DNA from: Sacculina carcini
Taxonomy: Eukaryota; Arthropoda; Thecostraca; Sacculinidae
Direction of reading: 5' to 3'
NCBI GenBank assembly: GCA_916048095.2
Contig: OU696574.1
Coordinates: 6,049,587 to 6,113,586 of the forward strand
DNA: 64,000 nt
Made by a program: the position numbers and the translations under genes. The notes below the pieces were generated by a model, which saw only the letters and a list, made by a program, of their open reading frames with translations, was not told the DNA's origin and searched no databases. Shown here one piece after another: positions 53,855 to 64,000 of this stretch; positions within the stretch are counted from its first letter, which is position 1; each line of letters starts with the position of its first letter.

Positions 53855-55045
53855 TCAAGCAGATACCGCCGAGGTGGCAGCAAGGGAATCAGTTGGAGAC
53901 TGAGAAAGAGGAGCAGAGAGAGTGCGCTCACGAATGGAGTTCTGTACGGCCAAAAGCGACGGACATTTTGGTGAAAAAGCCGGATGATCAGCCGGGCGTC
54001 CATGATTGGAGCAGTTAATGCACCTCACCTTTGTTGTGTCTGGACATGCGGAAGACATGTGGGGACCAGCGCAGCAGCCACAAACCGCAGTTTTTACTGG
54101 GCAACGATCCATTTTGTGACCCAGTCCACTGCAGCACGAACAGCGGACAACCCAGTATCTGTCATACACGCGACAGCAGCAGCATAAGTGTACATACAGG
54201 CGGTCGCCAGCAGCTCGGATCAGTTGGCGTACTTCCGGCGAGACTGACAGCACCGCATGAGAACAGCCCTGTCGCGGCTTTGTTATAAGCAACACCTTCA
54301 AATCCGCGTTAGGCACATCCGCGAGAAATTCATTTTTCATCCGAAGTGAGGCAGCAAGGTTCTCATGAGAGGATGGCGGGACGTTGACCAACGTGATTTG
54401 CGGAAGCAGCATTTTTGGTTTGTTGACAACCGACACCTCAAGCTCAGGGCTGCCATCCAATGATTTTGCCACTTTTGCTGCCGCGTCCTTGGTAGCACAT
54501 TTTACCACCATGCCACCGGATTTGGTGGCGCGCGCCTGCGTCACTGGGACAGTGGAGAGGGCCGACTGCACTCGCTCGATCTTTACCGGCTCTTCACTCT
54601 TGCTCTTCAGCACAAGTGCGAATGAGGGGACGGTTGCCTGTCTGCGAACATAAGCAGAGGCAGGGAGCGCTCCGGCAGGTGATGACTTACTGTTGTTTAT
54701 GTCATCCAGCAGCGAAATGCGGAATTCCGCCAGTCGGTTGGCGATGACCGCGGACACTTTGCCCTCAGTGAGGGGCGAGCGACGAAACGCACAGTACTCT
54801 GCCTTTCACACTTGGCAGAGCCAGAAAAGCCGGTGTTTCCTGATGGCATTGAATGCCGGGTTGGTCAGCCCAGCGCAAGATATATGGTGAGAAAGAGCAC
54901 AACCCTCACACTCAATGTATGACGATGAGTCGATCGAGTCCCCACAGCGACAAACACGCTGGTTGACCGAAGCACACATGATCGCAAACAAGGTAAGATG
55001 GGTACACAGATAACGGTAGAACGGAGCGAACCGAGGCACAACCAC
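53855..55045 (-). pseudogene. L2/CR1-like ORF1 with PHD-type finger and zinc knuckles, one stop
   Basis: The N-terminal part (55045-54806) has CRCGDSIDSSSYIECEGC, SHHISCAGLT and HRLFWLC, a C4HC3-like PHD finger found in ORF1 of some CR1/L2 LINEs. A single TGA (54806-54808) in the same frame separates it from the rest, which starts KAEYCAFRRSP. The central region (MVVKCATKDAAAKVAKSLDG, LPQITLVNVPPS) resembles an RRM. Zinc knuckles follow: CSCCSGLGHKMDRC, CGCCAGPHMSSAC and CINCSNHG...H...KC. If the TGA is a true stop the copy is dead; otherwise ORF1 is complete. Confidence 0.65.
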
Positions 55046-55084
55046 ACACTAGGAAGGCAGGAACACGAATGATATGTACTGTAC

Positions 55085-56770
55085 TATGATATGTACTACG
55101 TCTGTTTGATGCATGAATTGTTTGAACTCCTGGGACGAAAACTGTGGAACATTGTCCGTGACCAATACTTCTGGCACTCCGTGACGAGCAAACTGAGTAG
55201 TTAAACACGAGACAACTGCTGCAGTTGTCACACGATGAAGGAGATCGACTTCTACATAATTACTAAGATAATCAACGGTTACAAGATAACACTTTCCGCT
55301 CAATTCAAAGAGATCTGCCGCTAATTTTTGCCACGGACGTTCCGCTATAGTGTGTGGCATCATGGGCTCAGATGGTTGCTCCTGTCTATAGGACATGCAA
55401 ACAGTGCAGTTCAATATCATGTTTCTAACCTCAGACGCCATGCCCGGCCAAGACACGTTCTCTCTGGCATACGTCATGATTGACGCCAAGCCAATATGAG
55501 CGCGATGAAGCCTGGAGAGGACACCTGCCCGTGGCGACTTTGGAACCACTAACTTACCATACTTAAACACTAATCCGTCCTGTGACGTCATTTCTAAACG
55601 AAATGGCCAGTACTGAGCGACATCAGCAGGCAACATGGATCTACGAGAGGGCCACCCCGATTTGGTGTACTCAATTACTTGTCGGAGCGAATGATCATTG
55701 TTTGTTGCCTCCTGATAGACCTCTTTAAGTTCTGGAGAAACAGCTAGCCCTGAACTCAAGTTTATATTCTCAACTTCAACACTTGCAACGCTCTGAACAC
55801 TATTACTTGCGTTAGTGCTGCGACTCAAAGCATCAGCCACTGGAACACTTGCACCTGGACAATACACCAATGAGAAATTATAGCGTTGCAACGATAACAA
55901 CATTCTTTGGAGCCGGAGTGGGGCGTCACACAACGCTTTTTGTTGAGTTGCAACTAACGGCTTGTGATCTGTTTGCACCAAAACAGATCTGCCATAGACA
56001 AATTGATCCAGTCGGTTCATTGTAAAACTAACTGCCAGCAATTCTTTTTCTATTTGTGAATACGCACGCTCAGCTGACGTCAGTGATCTGCTGCAATAAA
56101 TTACGGGGCGTCCCTTCTGTAGTAGTACTCCCCCTAGTCCTGTGCTCGAAGCATCACATTGTACAGTAGCGGGAAGCTCGGGTCGGTAATACGTGAGCAC
56201 CGGGACTCTAATCAAAATATGTTTTATCTTGTCAAATGACTTCTCACACTCCGTACTCCAATACCACTCATATTTCGCTTTCGTAAGCTGCCTAAGAGGA
56301 GCAACTACCGACGACACGTCAGGAATATATCTCGAGATGTACGCTACCATTCCCAAAAATCGCTTCAACTCTGCCAAACAGGTAGGTTGCGGATATTTAG
56401 CAACGGCTTCAACCTTTCTTGGACTGGGACTCATGCCACTATCTTTAAACACATGTCCGATCCACTCTACTTCCTTCAGTTGGTATCTGAATTTCGCTGT
56501 ATTCAGTTTCAAATTTCGCGAACGGGCTGTCTGGAGAAACGCAACTAGGTTTTTATCGTGGTCTGCTACTGCTTCCTCATATGTGTCCCCTTTTCCCAAG
56601 ACTAGAAAGTCATCGGCTATAACTTCTACTCCTGCCAAGTCAGTGATCATTTCGTGCATTAATCGTTGCCAAATTTCGGGTGCGCAAGATGTTCCATAAA
56701 GCAGACGACACCACCTGTACCTACCGAACGGTGTGTGAAAACAGCATAACCTGGAAGATTGTTCTGACAA
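55085..56770 (-). CDS. gypsy-4 Pol: RT (second half), RNase H, integrase (truncated)
   Basis: A long open frame. RT: FHTPFGRYRWCRLLYGTSCAP and the catalytic box VIADDFLVLG, then KLNTAKFRYQLKEVEWIGH and RFLGMVAYISRYIP. RNase H: PATVQCDASSTGLGGVLLQ (Asp), YSQIEKELLAVSF (Glu), VQTDHKPL (Asp) and VPVADALSR. Integrase: HRAHIGLASIMTYARENVSWPGM...CTVC (HHCC), KLAADLFELSGKCYLV (first Asp) and EVLVTDNVPQFSSQEFKQF (second Asp), after which about 20 residues are unrelated. The catalytic Glu is lost. Before 56770 the RT frame is interrupted by a stop. Confidence 0.8.
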
Positions 56771-56819
56771 TCCTACATGTAAAAACGCTGAATGTACATC
56801 AATGAGATCTGAATGTAAT

Positions 56820-57113
56820 CAAGAGAAAACTTTCGTCTTTGAAAGTCGATACGCAGCCTCATCTACCGTTGGTGTGGGGTAATGAGCACGGCGAATCGCC
56901 TTATTCAAAGATCTGGGTATCAAGACACAACCTGATATCGCCTGAAGCCTTGGGCACAATAACTATGTTGGATACCCATTCTGTTGGCTCGACCACTTTG
57001 GCAATTATTCCCTGATTTTCGAGGCTATTCAGCTTATCTCGAAGTTTTTCTCTCACGTGTATACGCACACGCCTAGGAGGTTCAACCACAGGAACAACTG
57101 TGGGGTCTACTTA
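56820..57113 (-). pseudogene. gypsy-4 RT, first half
   Basis: VEPPRRVRIHVREKLRDKLN, GIIAKVVEPTEWVSNIVIV and GDIRLCLDTQIFE (the usual LD-P-LN block, here changed) are followed by a frameshift near 56905 leading to the RRAHYPTPTVDEAAYRLSKTK-type block visible in another frame. The first catalytic Asp block, DLIDVHSAF-like, lies near 56790-56810 in broken form. Confidence 0.65.
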
Positions 57114-58270
57114 AATTTCAAAGTCCTGGCAAATCAGCCCAACTGTATTGTCATCGAAAACATCAGCGAATTTATACATTACGTCTTGCTTATTTCCGAC
57201 TGTCATAGGCGATTGTGTCAAACCTGACAGTGTGGTTGCAGACGGTGAATGATTCTGCGAGTTGTGTACCATGCTGGGCCCGGGCACGTAATCAAGTGGG
57301 TCACAATCGAGCACTGATATAATACCCATGCTAACCGAACTCTGCAGACTGAGGACCGCAAAAACATCAGCGTCCACTACATAACACAACATATTTTGCA
57401 GATTATCATTTACATGTTCCTTAACTGGGACCGATATTTTACCCACAGTGGATATGAGAGCACCGTAATACATTCGAAGCAGCATTTTTGACGGTTTCAA
57501 ACTGACCATTTTAACATCGCCAGAAAATTGTTTATAGGACTCAACAGAAACTACATTTAGTTGAGACCCTGAGTCAACGAGAAATTTGATCAGTTTACCG
57601 TTCTGCGTGATCAATGTTTTGAACACATTACTACCGACACTGCGACTCTCCATGCCCACTGACAGCGAATCTTGCAGCTTATTGTCCCGCAGTGTCTGCA
57701 CGTCACGTCTATGACTCATCGCTCGACTGTCTCGTGTTGCAGGGCTATCGCTCTGAGCGACCGCTCTATCCCTGGTGGGTGCACTGCAACGCTCACCGCT
57801 CTCGCCAGCACGTGCAGCGCGACACTCGATACTTCCTGCAAAATGGTGACGGCGTCCGTAGACTCGGCAGAGGCGGTTCCACGCAGGACACTCGGACCGT
57901 CTCATTTCGTGCCTGCGCATACGAAAACGGCACTCACTTCCACCAGTTGGACGACCACCGGCTGCAGATGATGATGATGATGACGAAGCAGCAGCACACA
58001 CGCCTGAAACTGGAGGATCCACGTTGGTCATGACCAGTTGATCTTGACGCGACGCCTCCTCCGTCAGCGCCCTTGAAATAGCTGAGGCCAACGTCAGGGA
58101 CAAGATTTTTAACAGCGTTTGTTGAGCTGATTTGTCGTATACACCGATGCATATTTTGTCGCGAATCATTTCATCAGTGTTAGTGAACTCACAGCTAGCA
58201 CTGAGATTTCGCAACGCAGCGACGAACGCCGTGACACTTTCCCCTGGCTGTTGAGCACGCGTAACATTCG
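57111..58270 (-). pseudogene. gypsy-4 Gag C-terminus and protease
   Basis: The open frame 58214-57111 begins inside Gag: RDKICIGVYDKSAQQTLLK is the typical end of a gypsy Gag (RD-IV-GI-D---R--LL). A Ser/Ala-rich linker and a damaged knuckle CPAWNRLCRVYGRRHHFAGSIEC (C-x6-C...H...C) follow. The protease active site reads LIKFLVDSGSQLNVV, then FAVLSLQSSVSMGII. It ends with FADVFDDNTVGLICQDFEI, linking to RT. The frame continues a little beyond 58214 with EFVAALRNLS-like Gag text to 58270. Confidence 0.7.
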
Positions 58271-59040
58271 AGTAGCATTAAAACCCGCCCTTTGTGCAGA
58301 ACAATAAATAAAGCAAAATGAATATTCAATTAATAAAAAATGATTACAAAATTAAAAAATTAAAAATTAAATAAATTAAAAAAGGAAAAAGTAAACCCAT
58401 AAAAAGTCTTAACCAATAGAAAAGTCTAAATGTGAATGTTTTCATTTTAGATGTGGCAAAATATTTTCCCTCGAGCTGCCTCGTATTTAAACCCGCCCGT
58501 CGTGCGGAACTATTGATAGAATATAATGAATCAAAAAGCAAAAAGCTTATCCAATAGAATAATATAAATTTGTAAATTCTTGTTTTAATTATCGACGAAA
58601 TTTTTTTCCTCAACACTGCTCAAGTTCACACCCATCCTTCGTGTGTAGTAATTCAGAAGTGTAACACTATCAAAACAATGAAACCTTCTGTCATCTCTAT
58701 AATTCCAGATTTATGCGTCCGCTAAAACAGCATATTCATATAGTTGGCATTGCATGATATTACAACCCATATCCTTATGCATTTTAAGCTTATGCAACTT
58801 GAAATTAAACCAATTAAATTATACAGTAAAATTCAGTAGTTAACTTTGTTCCCAGTAGTATTTTACCCGCCCGTCGTGCGGAACAATTCATGTGTAAATA
58901 TTGAGGACAATAAAGCCTTTCTATTCAGTATAGTGTAGCATTAATTAACTGTACGCAATAAAACCACTCCATCAATACTTAGAGCTAATATGATGCATTC
59001 TTAATTGTGATTGGGCTTCAGTGAAATTAAATCAGTGTAT
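58271..59040. repeat. CCGCCC-type interspersed repeat, near copy of 12530-13290
   Basis: Cores lie near 58283 (A), 58491, 58630 (B-like, TGTGTAGTAATTCAG) and 58866. The order and text match 12534, 12719, 12859 and 13093, including CCAGTAGTATTTTACCCGCCCG and ATGATGCATTCTTAATTGTGATTGGGC. The two are copies of one longer composite repeat. Confidence 0.65.
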
Positions 59041-60957
59041 AGTCATGTGTAATCGCAAGTGCGCATAATAGCTGTCAAATTGGCAACATGTCATTTTGAC
59101 GTTACACCGCCGTAACTTCCTTCAGATACACTTTGGAAAATTACAAATTATACCGTATTGTAGAAAACAAGATTTCTAGCACGATGGTATGATTTATTTT
59201 TATGTGTAACAAATAGTTACTGAGAAATAATAGAAAAATTAATAAATTTCAGTCGCCCGGTGTTCAAGTACAATTTTGTATGTATTTGAGAATTTTGCCA
59301 ATTTTACACGTTTTTTGTATCATTTTTGGGTATAAATTATAGCTTATCTTGTATAATACAAAATTATCTACACAGTAGTATATTCCTGTGTGATCGCAAG
59401 TGCGCATAATAGCTGTCAAATTGGCAATATGTCCTTTTGACTTTACACCGCCGTAACTTCCTTTAGATACACTTTGGAAAATTACAAATTATACCGTATT
59501 GTAGAAAACAAGATTTCTAGCACGATGGTATAATTTATTTTTAGGTATAACAAAAAGTTACTGAGAAATAGTAGAAAAATGAATTCATTTTAGTCGCCCG
59601 GTGTTCAAGTGTAATTTTGGATGTATTTGAGAATTTTGCCAATTTTACACGTTTTTTATCATTTTTGGGTATAAAGTATAGCTTATCTTGTAGAACAAAA
59701 AATTATCTACACAGTAGTATATTCCTGTGTAATCGCAAGTGCGCATAATACCTGTCAAATTGGCAATATGTACTTTTGAATTTACACCGCCGTAACTTCC
59801 TTCAGATATACTTTCGAAAATTACAAATTATACCGTATTGTAGAAAACAAGATTTCTAGCATGATGGTATAATTTATTTTTATGTGTAACAAATAGTTAC
59901 TGAGAAATAATAGAAAAATTAATAAATTTTAGTCGCCCGGTGTTCAAGTGTAATTTTGGATGTATTTGAGAATTTTGCTAATTTTACACGTTTTTTGTAT
60001 AATTTGTGGGTATAAATTATAGCTTATCTTGTAGAACACAAAATTATCTACACAGTAGTATATTCCTGTGTAATCGCAAGTGCGCATAATAGCTGTCTAA
60101 TTGGCAATATGTTATTTTGACTTTACACCGCCGTAACTTCCTTCAGATATAATTTGGAAAATTAAAAATTATACCGTATTGTAGAAAACAAGAATTCTAG
60201 CACGATGGTATAATTCATTTTATGTGTAACAAATAGTTACTGAGAAATAGTAGAAAAATTAATTAATTTTAGTCGCCCGGGGTTCAAGTATAATTTTGGA
60301 TGTATTTGAGAATTTTGCCAATTTTACACGTTTTTGTATCATTTTTGGGTATAAATTATAGCTTATCTTGTAGAACACAAAATTATCTACACAGTAGTAT
60401 ATTCCTGTGCAATCGCAAGTGCGCATAATAGCTGTCAAATTGGCAATATGTCCTTTTGACTTTACACCGCCTGAACTTCCTTCAGATATACTTGGGAAAA
60501 TTACAAATTATACCATATTGTAGAAAACAAGATTTCTAGCACGATGGTATAATTTATTTTTAGGTATAACAAAAAGTTACTGGGAAATAGTAGCAAAATG
60601 AATTAATTTTAGTCGCCCGGTGTTCAAGTGTAATTTTGGATGTATTTGAGAATTTTGCTAATTTTACACGTTTTTTGTATAATTTGTGGGTATAAATTAT
60701 AGCTTATATTGTAGAACACAAAATTATCTACACAGTAGTATATTCCTGTGTAATCGCAAGTGCGCATAATAGCTGTCTAATTGGCAATATGTTCTTTTGA
60801 CTTTACACCGCCGTAACTTCCTTCAGATATACTTTGGAAAATTAAAAATTATACCGTATTGTAGAAAACAAGAATTCTAGCACGATGTTATAATTCATTT
60901 TATGTGTAACAAATAGTTACTGAGAAATAGTAGAAAAATTAATTAATTTTAGTCGTA
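59041..60957. repeat. 340-bp tandem repeat, 5.6 copies
   Basis: Units begin with TCGCAAGTGCGCATAATA-type text at about 59052, 59393, 59732, 60073, 60412 and 60753, so spacings alternate 341, 339, 341, 339 and 341. Each unit has ACACCGCCGTAACTTC, TTGTAGAAAACAAG, CACGATGGTATAATT, TAGTCGCCCGG and CTACACAGTAGTATATTCC. Alternate units share private variants (for example TCTAATTGGCAATATGTT and AGAATTCTAGC in the units at 60072 and 60752). Such dimeric similarity is expected of a higher-order repeat. Confidence 0.9.
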
Positions 60958-61431
60958 AATACGTTCACCAATAAAAACTCTAAATGTGAATATTTTAAAT
61001 TTAAATTTGACAAAATATTATCCCTCAATCCGCCTCATATATGAACCTGCCCGTCGTGCGGAATAATTCAGAACACAAACACGTAACAAACAATGAAAAT
61101 CCTAGCATGTAAACCCGCCCGTCGTGCGAAACAGTTCATACTAATAAATTTGTATTCAATTCGTAAGAGAAAAGGAATATTAATTAAAAAAGAAAAGAGT
61201 AAACCCATAGAGCATCAAAATTTATATATTTTTATATTATTTTTACAAAATAGTTTGCCTAAACCGCTTCATATTCAAGCCTGCCCGTCGTGCTAAATAT
61301 TTCAGAACTCAGACACGAAACAATGAAAAATGACTAAACTTTTTTATCATAATGTTTCCTAAATATATGTATAACTTAACATCACCATCTAGCATTAAAA
61401 CCCGCCCGTTGTACAGAACAATTAATAAAGT
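60958..61431. repeat. CCGCCC-type interspersed repeats
   Basis: Cores lie near 61045 (B), 61112 (A), 61280 (B) and 61400 (A). The last is interrupted by insertion of an LTR element at 61432, right after ATTAATAAAGT. Confidence 0.6.
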
Positions 61432-61744
61432 TGTAACGTAATCGGGCAAAGCCCTCTTACCTCTCGCGCAGGAAAAACCCGCGCACACGACGAGAATACG
61501 TCCACACAGCGAATATCTCTCGAACACACGGCAACGATGCTTACAACGCACCGGCCACCAACCGAATGACGCTCGACCGCTCGCAAAGCCAGCTTCACAC
61601 ACGCCAGCTGATACACGCCTCCGGCACTAGGCTCAAATCGCGGCCAATCAGCGCGCAGCAACGTGCGACGTCATACCTCGCACCAGTCGACTCAAGTGAA
61701 CCGCTATGACGTCACACCGCACGCCACTCGACAACAACGCCACA
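61432..61744 (-). repeat. LTR of the right-edge gypsy-like element (313 bp, 3' LTR)
   Basis: On the minus strand it starts TGTGGCGTTGTTG and ends GATTACGTTACA. The polypurine tract AAGCTGGGGGAGA lies immediately upstream of its start (forward 61745-61757). Its terminal bases match the gypsy-1 LTR. It contains two TGACGTCA-like sites (near 61670 and 61705), palindromes that bind CREB/ATF-type factors. Confidence 0.7.
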
Positions 61745-61801
61745 TCTCCCCCAGCTTTTCACCTGAAAGCTCACAACAAACACGCTTGCAAACACGCACG
61801 G

Positions 61802-64000
61802 TTAAACTTCATCATCGGATAGACACACGTACTCGTTTAACCATGCCGGCGGTCGACGTCTCCTCGTTGACCGCCTCGGCTGCTCGACTGCAGCCTCATC
61901 CTCGACTCTCTCAGCCGCGACGCCCTCTCCGACATTCTCTCGAGCAGTATGTACACTCACGCCCTCTGAGGGCTCACCAGGTTCCTGCTCCACAGACACA
62001 CGGTCCGCATCCACGCCCTCACCAGTAGCCAGTCGCTCAGGTGGCAGGCTGTCAGGTGTTCTGTCACCGCCGGGACTATCGGCCGCCTCGTCCCGTCCGC
62101 CATCACCGCTCAGGTCCAAGCTACACCGGGTGGCTCCACCGGGTGGCTCCACATCTCCGCGATTGCCGGTCGCATCCACATCCCAACCGCCGCTGGTCGG
62201 TTCCACGTCGCCATGAGTGCCGGTCTCGTCTGTGGCTCCACTATGGCCGGCACAGCGACGCTTGCGCAGGTCGCGCACATGGCGCGGCATGCCATCTACG
62301 CACACAACGTGCTGTGAGACGACCCTGGTCACCTTCCCGAGGGTCCACGGCGTTGTACATGACGGGATCGGCGGTTTCACCCACACCTCGTCACCAACGG
62401 CAAACGCTGCTGTCTGGTCATCAGCGTCCCTGCGGCCGGTCTCAAATGGAAGACGCCACTCGTATCTGAAAATACACCTCGAGGGAATAGTGCTCACCTG
62501 AGTCTCTTTGCGCGGCGTAACGTTGTACCAGAACGTCGCCTCCTCCGGGGAAATATGTCCCCTCGCTGCGATCCTTTTGATCGTACGGTGATTTCGCTCC
62601 ACGATCCCGTTACCGCCCGGGGCGTATGCGGCTCGGAATCGCAAAGAAATGCACCACTCGTCGGCGAACTGCTCCATCGCCGCCGACCGGAACGCCGTAG
62701 AGTTGTCCAGTAACAGCTCCTCAAACGGCCCACGCTCAATCACAATCTGCCGCAGCTGAGCTATAATGCACAACGCCGTCTCATTCGGCAATCTGCGCCA
62801 TACGGCAAGACGTGATGGACCACAATCCACCATCGACAGGTAAACGCCGGCATCGTAATGAGTGACGTCCGCTGCCACTCGATACCAGTCCCTGTCCACG
62901 GCCAGACTACCCTGACCTACGAGATTCTCCTCTCTCACCGCTGGATCGATACGTTGACAAGCCTCGCATCCAGCTAACTCCGTCTTCACATGGGCTCTCG
63001 TCAAATCACTCCGCAATTGTTGACCCAGGTACAGCGTCCTCTCGACAGCTAAATGATGGGGCAGATGAGCCCCCCAAACGGTGTCCTTAATGCTCTTCTT
63101 CGTAGCAATAGCTGCTGATATTGCCACCTCCTCCTCACCAGCGTCACGATGAACAAGCCACTTCTTGGCCACCCTGGTCATCTGATCAGCTTTATTCTCC
63201 ACAGTCGTGACAAACCGGAGAGAAACTGTCAGGCCATGCTCGGCGATCGTCTCCTTAATTACCGCCAGTCGGCGCTTCACCAGCATCTCGGCAGAACCTT
63301 TAGTGCGTACACGGTTGCGCCCCTCGACAGTGCTGTCCATCCAACTAAGCACTGTACTCGAGTCTGTCGCGACGGTAAACGTCTTGAACCCCCACGAAAT
63401 CGCCATATTGATGCCACGACCGACTGCCTCCAGTTCGGACACATTAATGTGTAGAACGTCGGTCTTCTTACGGAGCCAAGTAGCATCCTCAACGATGCAG
63501 CCGTCCACCTCGACCACCACGCCAAGCGCCAACGTGCTCGCGTCAGTCCATACAGTGACGTCTCCAGCTGCGTTCACGTCCCATCGACCCCTTACCGGGT
63601 CCGCCTTCTGAACACGCTGCAACAGCTCAGACACAAGCACACACACAACATTCTCCACCGGGTTATCCCACGACCCGCCACACCCCAACCGTTTAAAAAA
63701 ACTGCAATGGGGGCGTAACCACCCGGCAACGGGGTAATGACCGACTAAACGACCACATACGGAGAACAACCCACGCTTGGTCAGCCCTGTCAATTCGGGT
63801 GCAGCGTCACGAAGAGCTGTCCCTCTCGACATATTCAACCACCCATCGGGTCCCTTCCTCAGAGCAATTCCCAATAATCGACCCCCATCTAGGCCCTCCG
63901 GCTCCTTAGTCTCAAAGCCATACCTTCGCAGATGCTCCCGAAGCTGCTGCACGCTCACATCGGACGTCCTCACGATGATATCGTCGACATAATGATCTGT
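61802..64000 (-). CDS. Pol of a gypsy-like LTR retrotransposon: RT end, RNase H, integrase; open to window edge
   Basis: The frame is uninterrupted from the right edge (partial) to its stop at 61802. The first visible residues are TDHYVDDIIVRTSDV, the RT catalytic YVDD box at 63980-63991. Numbering from 63973 as residue 1: RNase H has WTDAS (D144), SELEAV (E180), ATDSS (D204) and NKADQMTRV. Integrase has HLPHHLAVERTLY...CEACQR (HHCC, about 303-339), VAADVTHYD (D369), LLDNSTAF (D423) and GIVERNH (E459), with exactly 35 residues between the last two. AVGDEVWVKP is the SH3-like domain, and the tail ends RRSTRRRRPPAWLNEYV. All catalytic residues are present. The LTR and polypurine tract follow it. 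Confidence 0.85.
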   Translation of the reverse strand, partial: TDHYVDDIIVRTSDVSVQQLREHLRRYGFETKEPEGLDGGRLLGIALRKGPDGWLNMSRGTALRDAAPELTGLTKRGLFSVCGRLVGHYPVAGWLRPHCSFFKRLGCGGSWDNPVENVVCVLVSELLQRVQKADPVRGRWDVNAAGDVTVWTDASTLALGVVVEVDGCIVEDATWLRKKTDVLHINVSELEAVGRGINMAISWGFKTFTVATDSSTVLSWMDSTVEGRNRVRTKGSAEMLVKRRLAVIKETIAEHGLTVSLRFVTTVENKADQMTRVAKKWLVHRDAGEEEVAISAAIATKKSIKDTVWGAHLPHHLAVERTLYLGQQLRSDLTRAHVKTELAGCEACQRIDPAVREENLVGQGSLAVDRDWYRVAADVTHYDAGVYLSMVDCGPSRLAVWRRLPNETALCIIAQLRQIVIERGPFEELLLDNSTAFRSAAMEQFADEWCISLRFRAAYAPGGNGIVERNHRTIKRIAARGHISPEEATFWYNVTPRKETQVSTIPSRCIFRYEWRLPFETGRRDADDQTAAFAVGDEVWVKPPIPSCTTPWTLGKVTRVVSQHVVCVDGMPRHVRDLRKRRCAGHSGATDETGTHGDVEPTSGGWDVDATGNRGDVEPPGGATRCSLDLSGDGGRDEAADSPGGDRTPDSLPPERLATGEGVDADRVSVEQEPGEPSEGVSVHTARENVGEGVAAERVEDEAAVEQPRRSTRRRRPPAWLNEYVCLSDDEV

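Larger units (their letters stand above)
52074..55045 (-). mobile_element. L2/CR1-like LINE, 3' truncated
   Basis: Read right to left, this is ORF1 (PHD-like finger, zinc knuckles), then ORF2 (EEP endonuclease and the first half of RT). The RT stops abruptly at 52073, where gypsy-3 begins, so the second half and the 3' tail are gone. On the other side, near 55050-55095, it abuts the interrupted integrase of gypsy-4. No target duplication could be defined; an ATGATATGTACT direct repeat lies at about 55068-55098. Confidence 0.7.
55085..58270 (-). mobile_element. Ty3/gypsy element (gypsy-4), truncated at both ends
   Basis: On the minus strand are Gag C-terminus, protease, RT, RNase H and most of integrase. 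The integrase breaks off near 55090 at the LINE boundary. The Gag side ends at about 58270, joined to a CCGCCC-type repeat. No LTR is present. Confidence 0.75.

Noticed and set aside
61663-62028. Plus-strand ORFs opposite the right-edge pol gene
   Set aside because: They are antisense shadows of the pol C-terminus and LTR; composition is explained by the real frame on the minus strand.

Overview
The window is a dense, nested graveyard of transposable elements from an invertebrate genome. I see no host protein-coding gene in 64 kb. The element mix (Polinton, BEL/Pao, several Ty3/gypsy, CR1/L2-like, I-like and other LINEs, a Penelope-like element, hAT) is typical of animals. Short TTAGG pentamer runs inside the Polinton termini are the arthropod-type telomere motif, which weakly favours an arthropod host; the species cannot be named from the sequence. 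Most coding traces are on the minus strand and most are broken by stops, frameshifts, deletions or insertions.

Layout. 1-5092: right-hand end of a Polinton whose packaging-ATPase gene is split by an LTR element (282-4649). 5093-7.1 kb: a LINE with an endonuclease and a broken reverse transcriptase. 7.7-16.7 kb: copies of an unclassified AT-rich repeat family marked by CCGCCCGTCGTGCGG, a 16-bp minisatellite of about 1.3 kb (8491-9814) and a non-autonomous hAT element with an 8-bp target duplication (14470-15907). 16681-20849: a CR1-like LINE inserted into that repeat. 21.3-22.5 kb: a tRNA-Met-like relic and the RNase H end of another LINE. 22534-30087: a second, complete but shrunken Polinton copy carrying integrase, two small accessory genes and the same LTR-interrupted ATPase. 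30.9-31.9 kb: hAT transposase relic. 32.0-39.5 kb: a gypsy element invaded by an I-like LINE (33254-38201, 12-bp target duplication). 39.5-46.3 kb: BEL/Pao. 46.3-48.5 kb: gypsy pieces. 48.6-50.0 kb: a Penelope-like element with GIY-YIG domain and a hammerhead-ribozyme-like core. 50.3-58.3 kb: two gypsy relics around an L2/CR1-like LINE. 58.3-61.4 kb: the CCGCCC repeat family again, here expanded into a 340-bp tandem array. 61432-64000: LTR and an open pol frame running off the right edge; this is the element most likely to be young.

The most interesting observation is that bases 1-5092 and 24996-30087 appear identical apart from five substitutions I could find. The similarity stops exactly at the Polinton terminus in both places, with unrelated flanks. 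Both copies share the same LTR insertion and the same 11-bp frameshifting duplication in the ATPase. The two LTRs differ from each other more (about 1% plus a 119-bp indel) than the two Polinton copies do. The simplest reading is that a dead, internally deleted Polinton carrying an LTR passenger was copied or mobilised as one unit, presumably by proteins supplied in trans.
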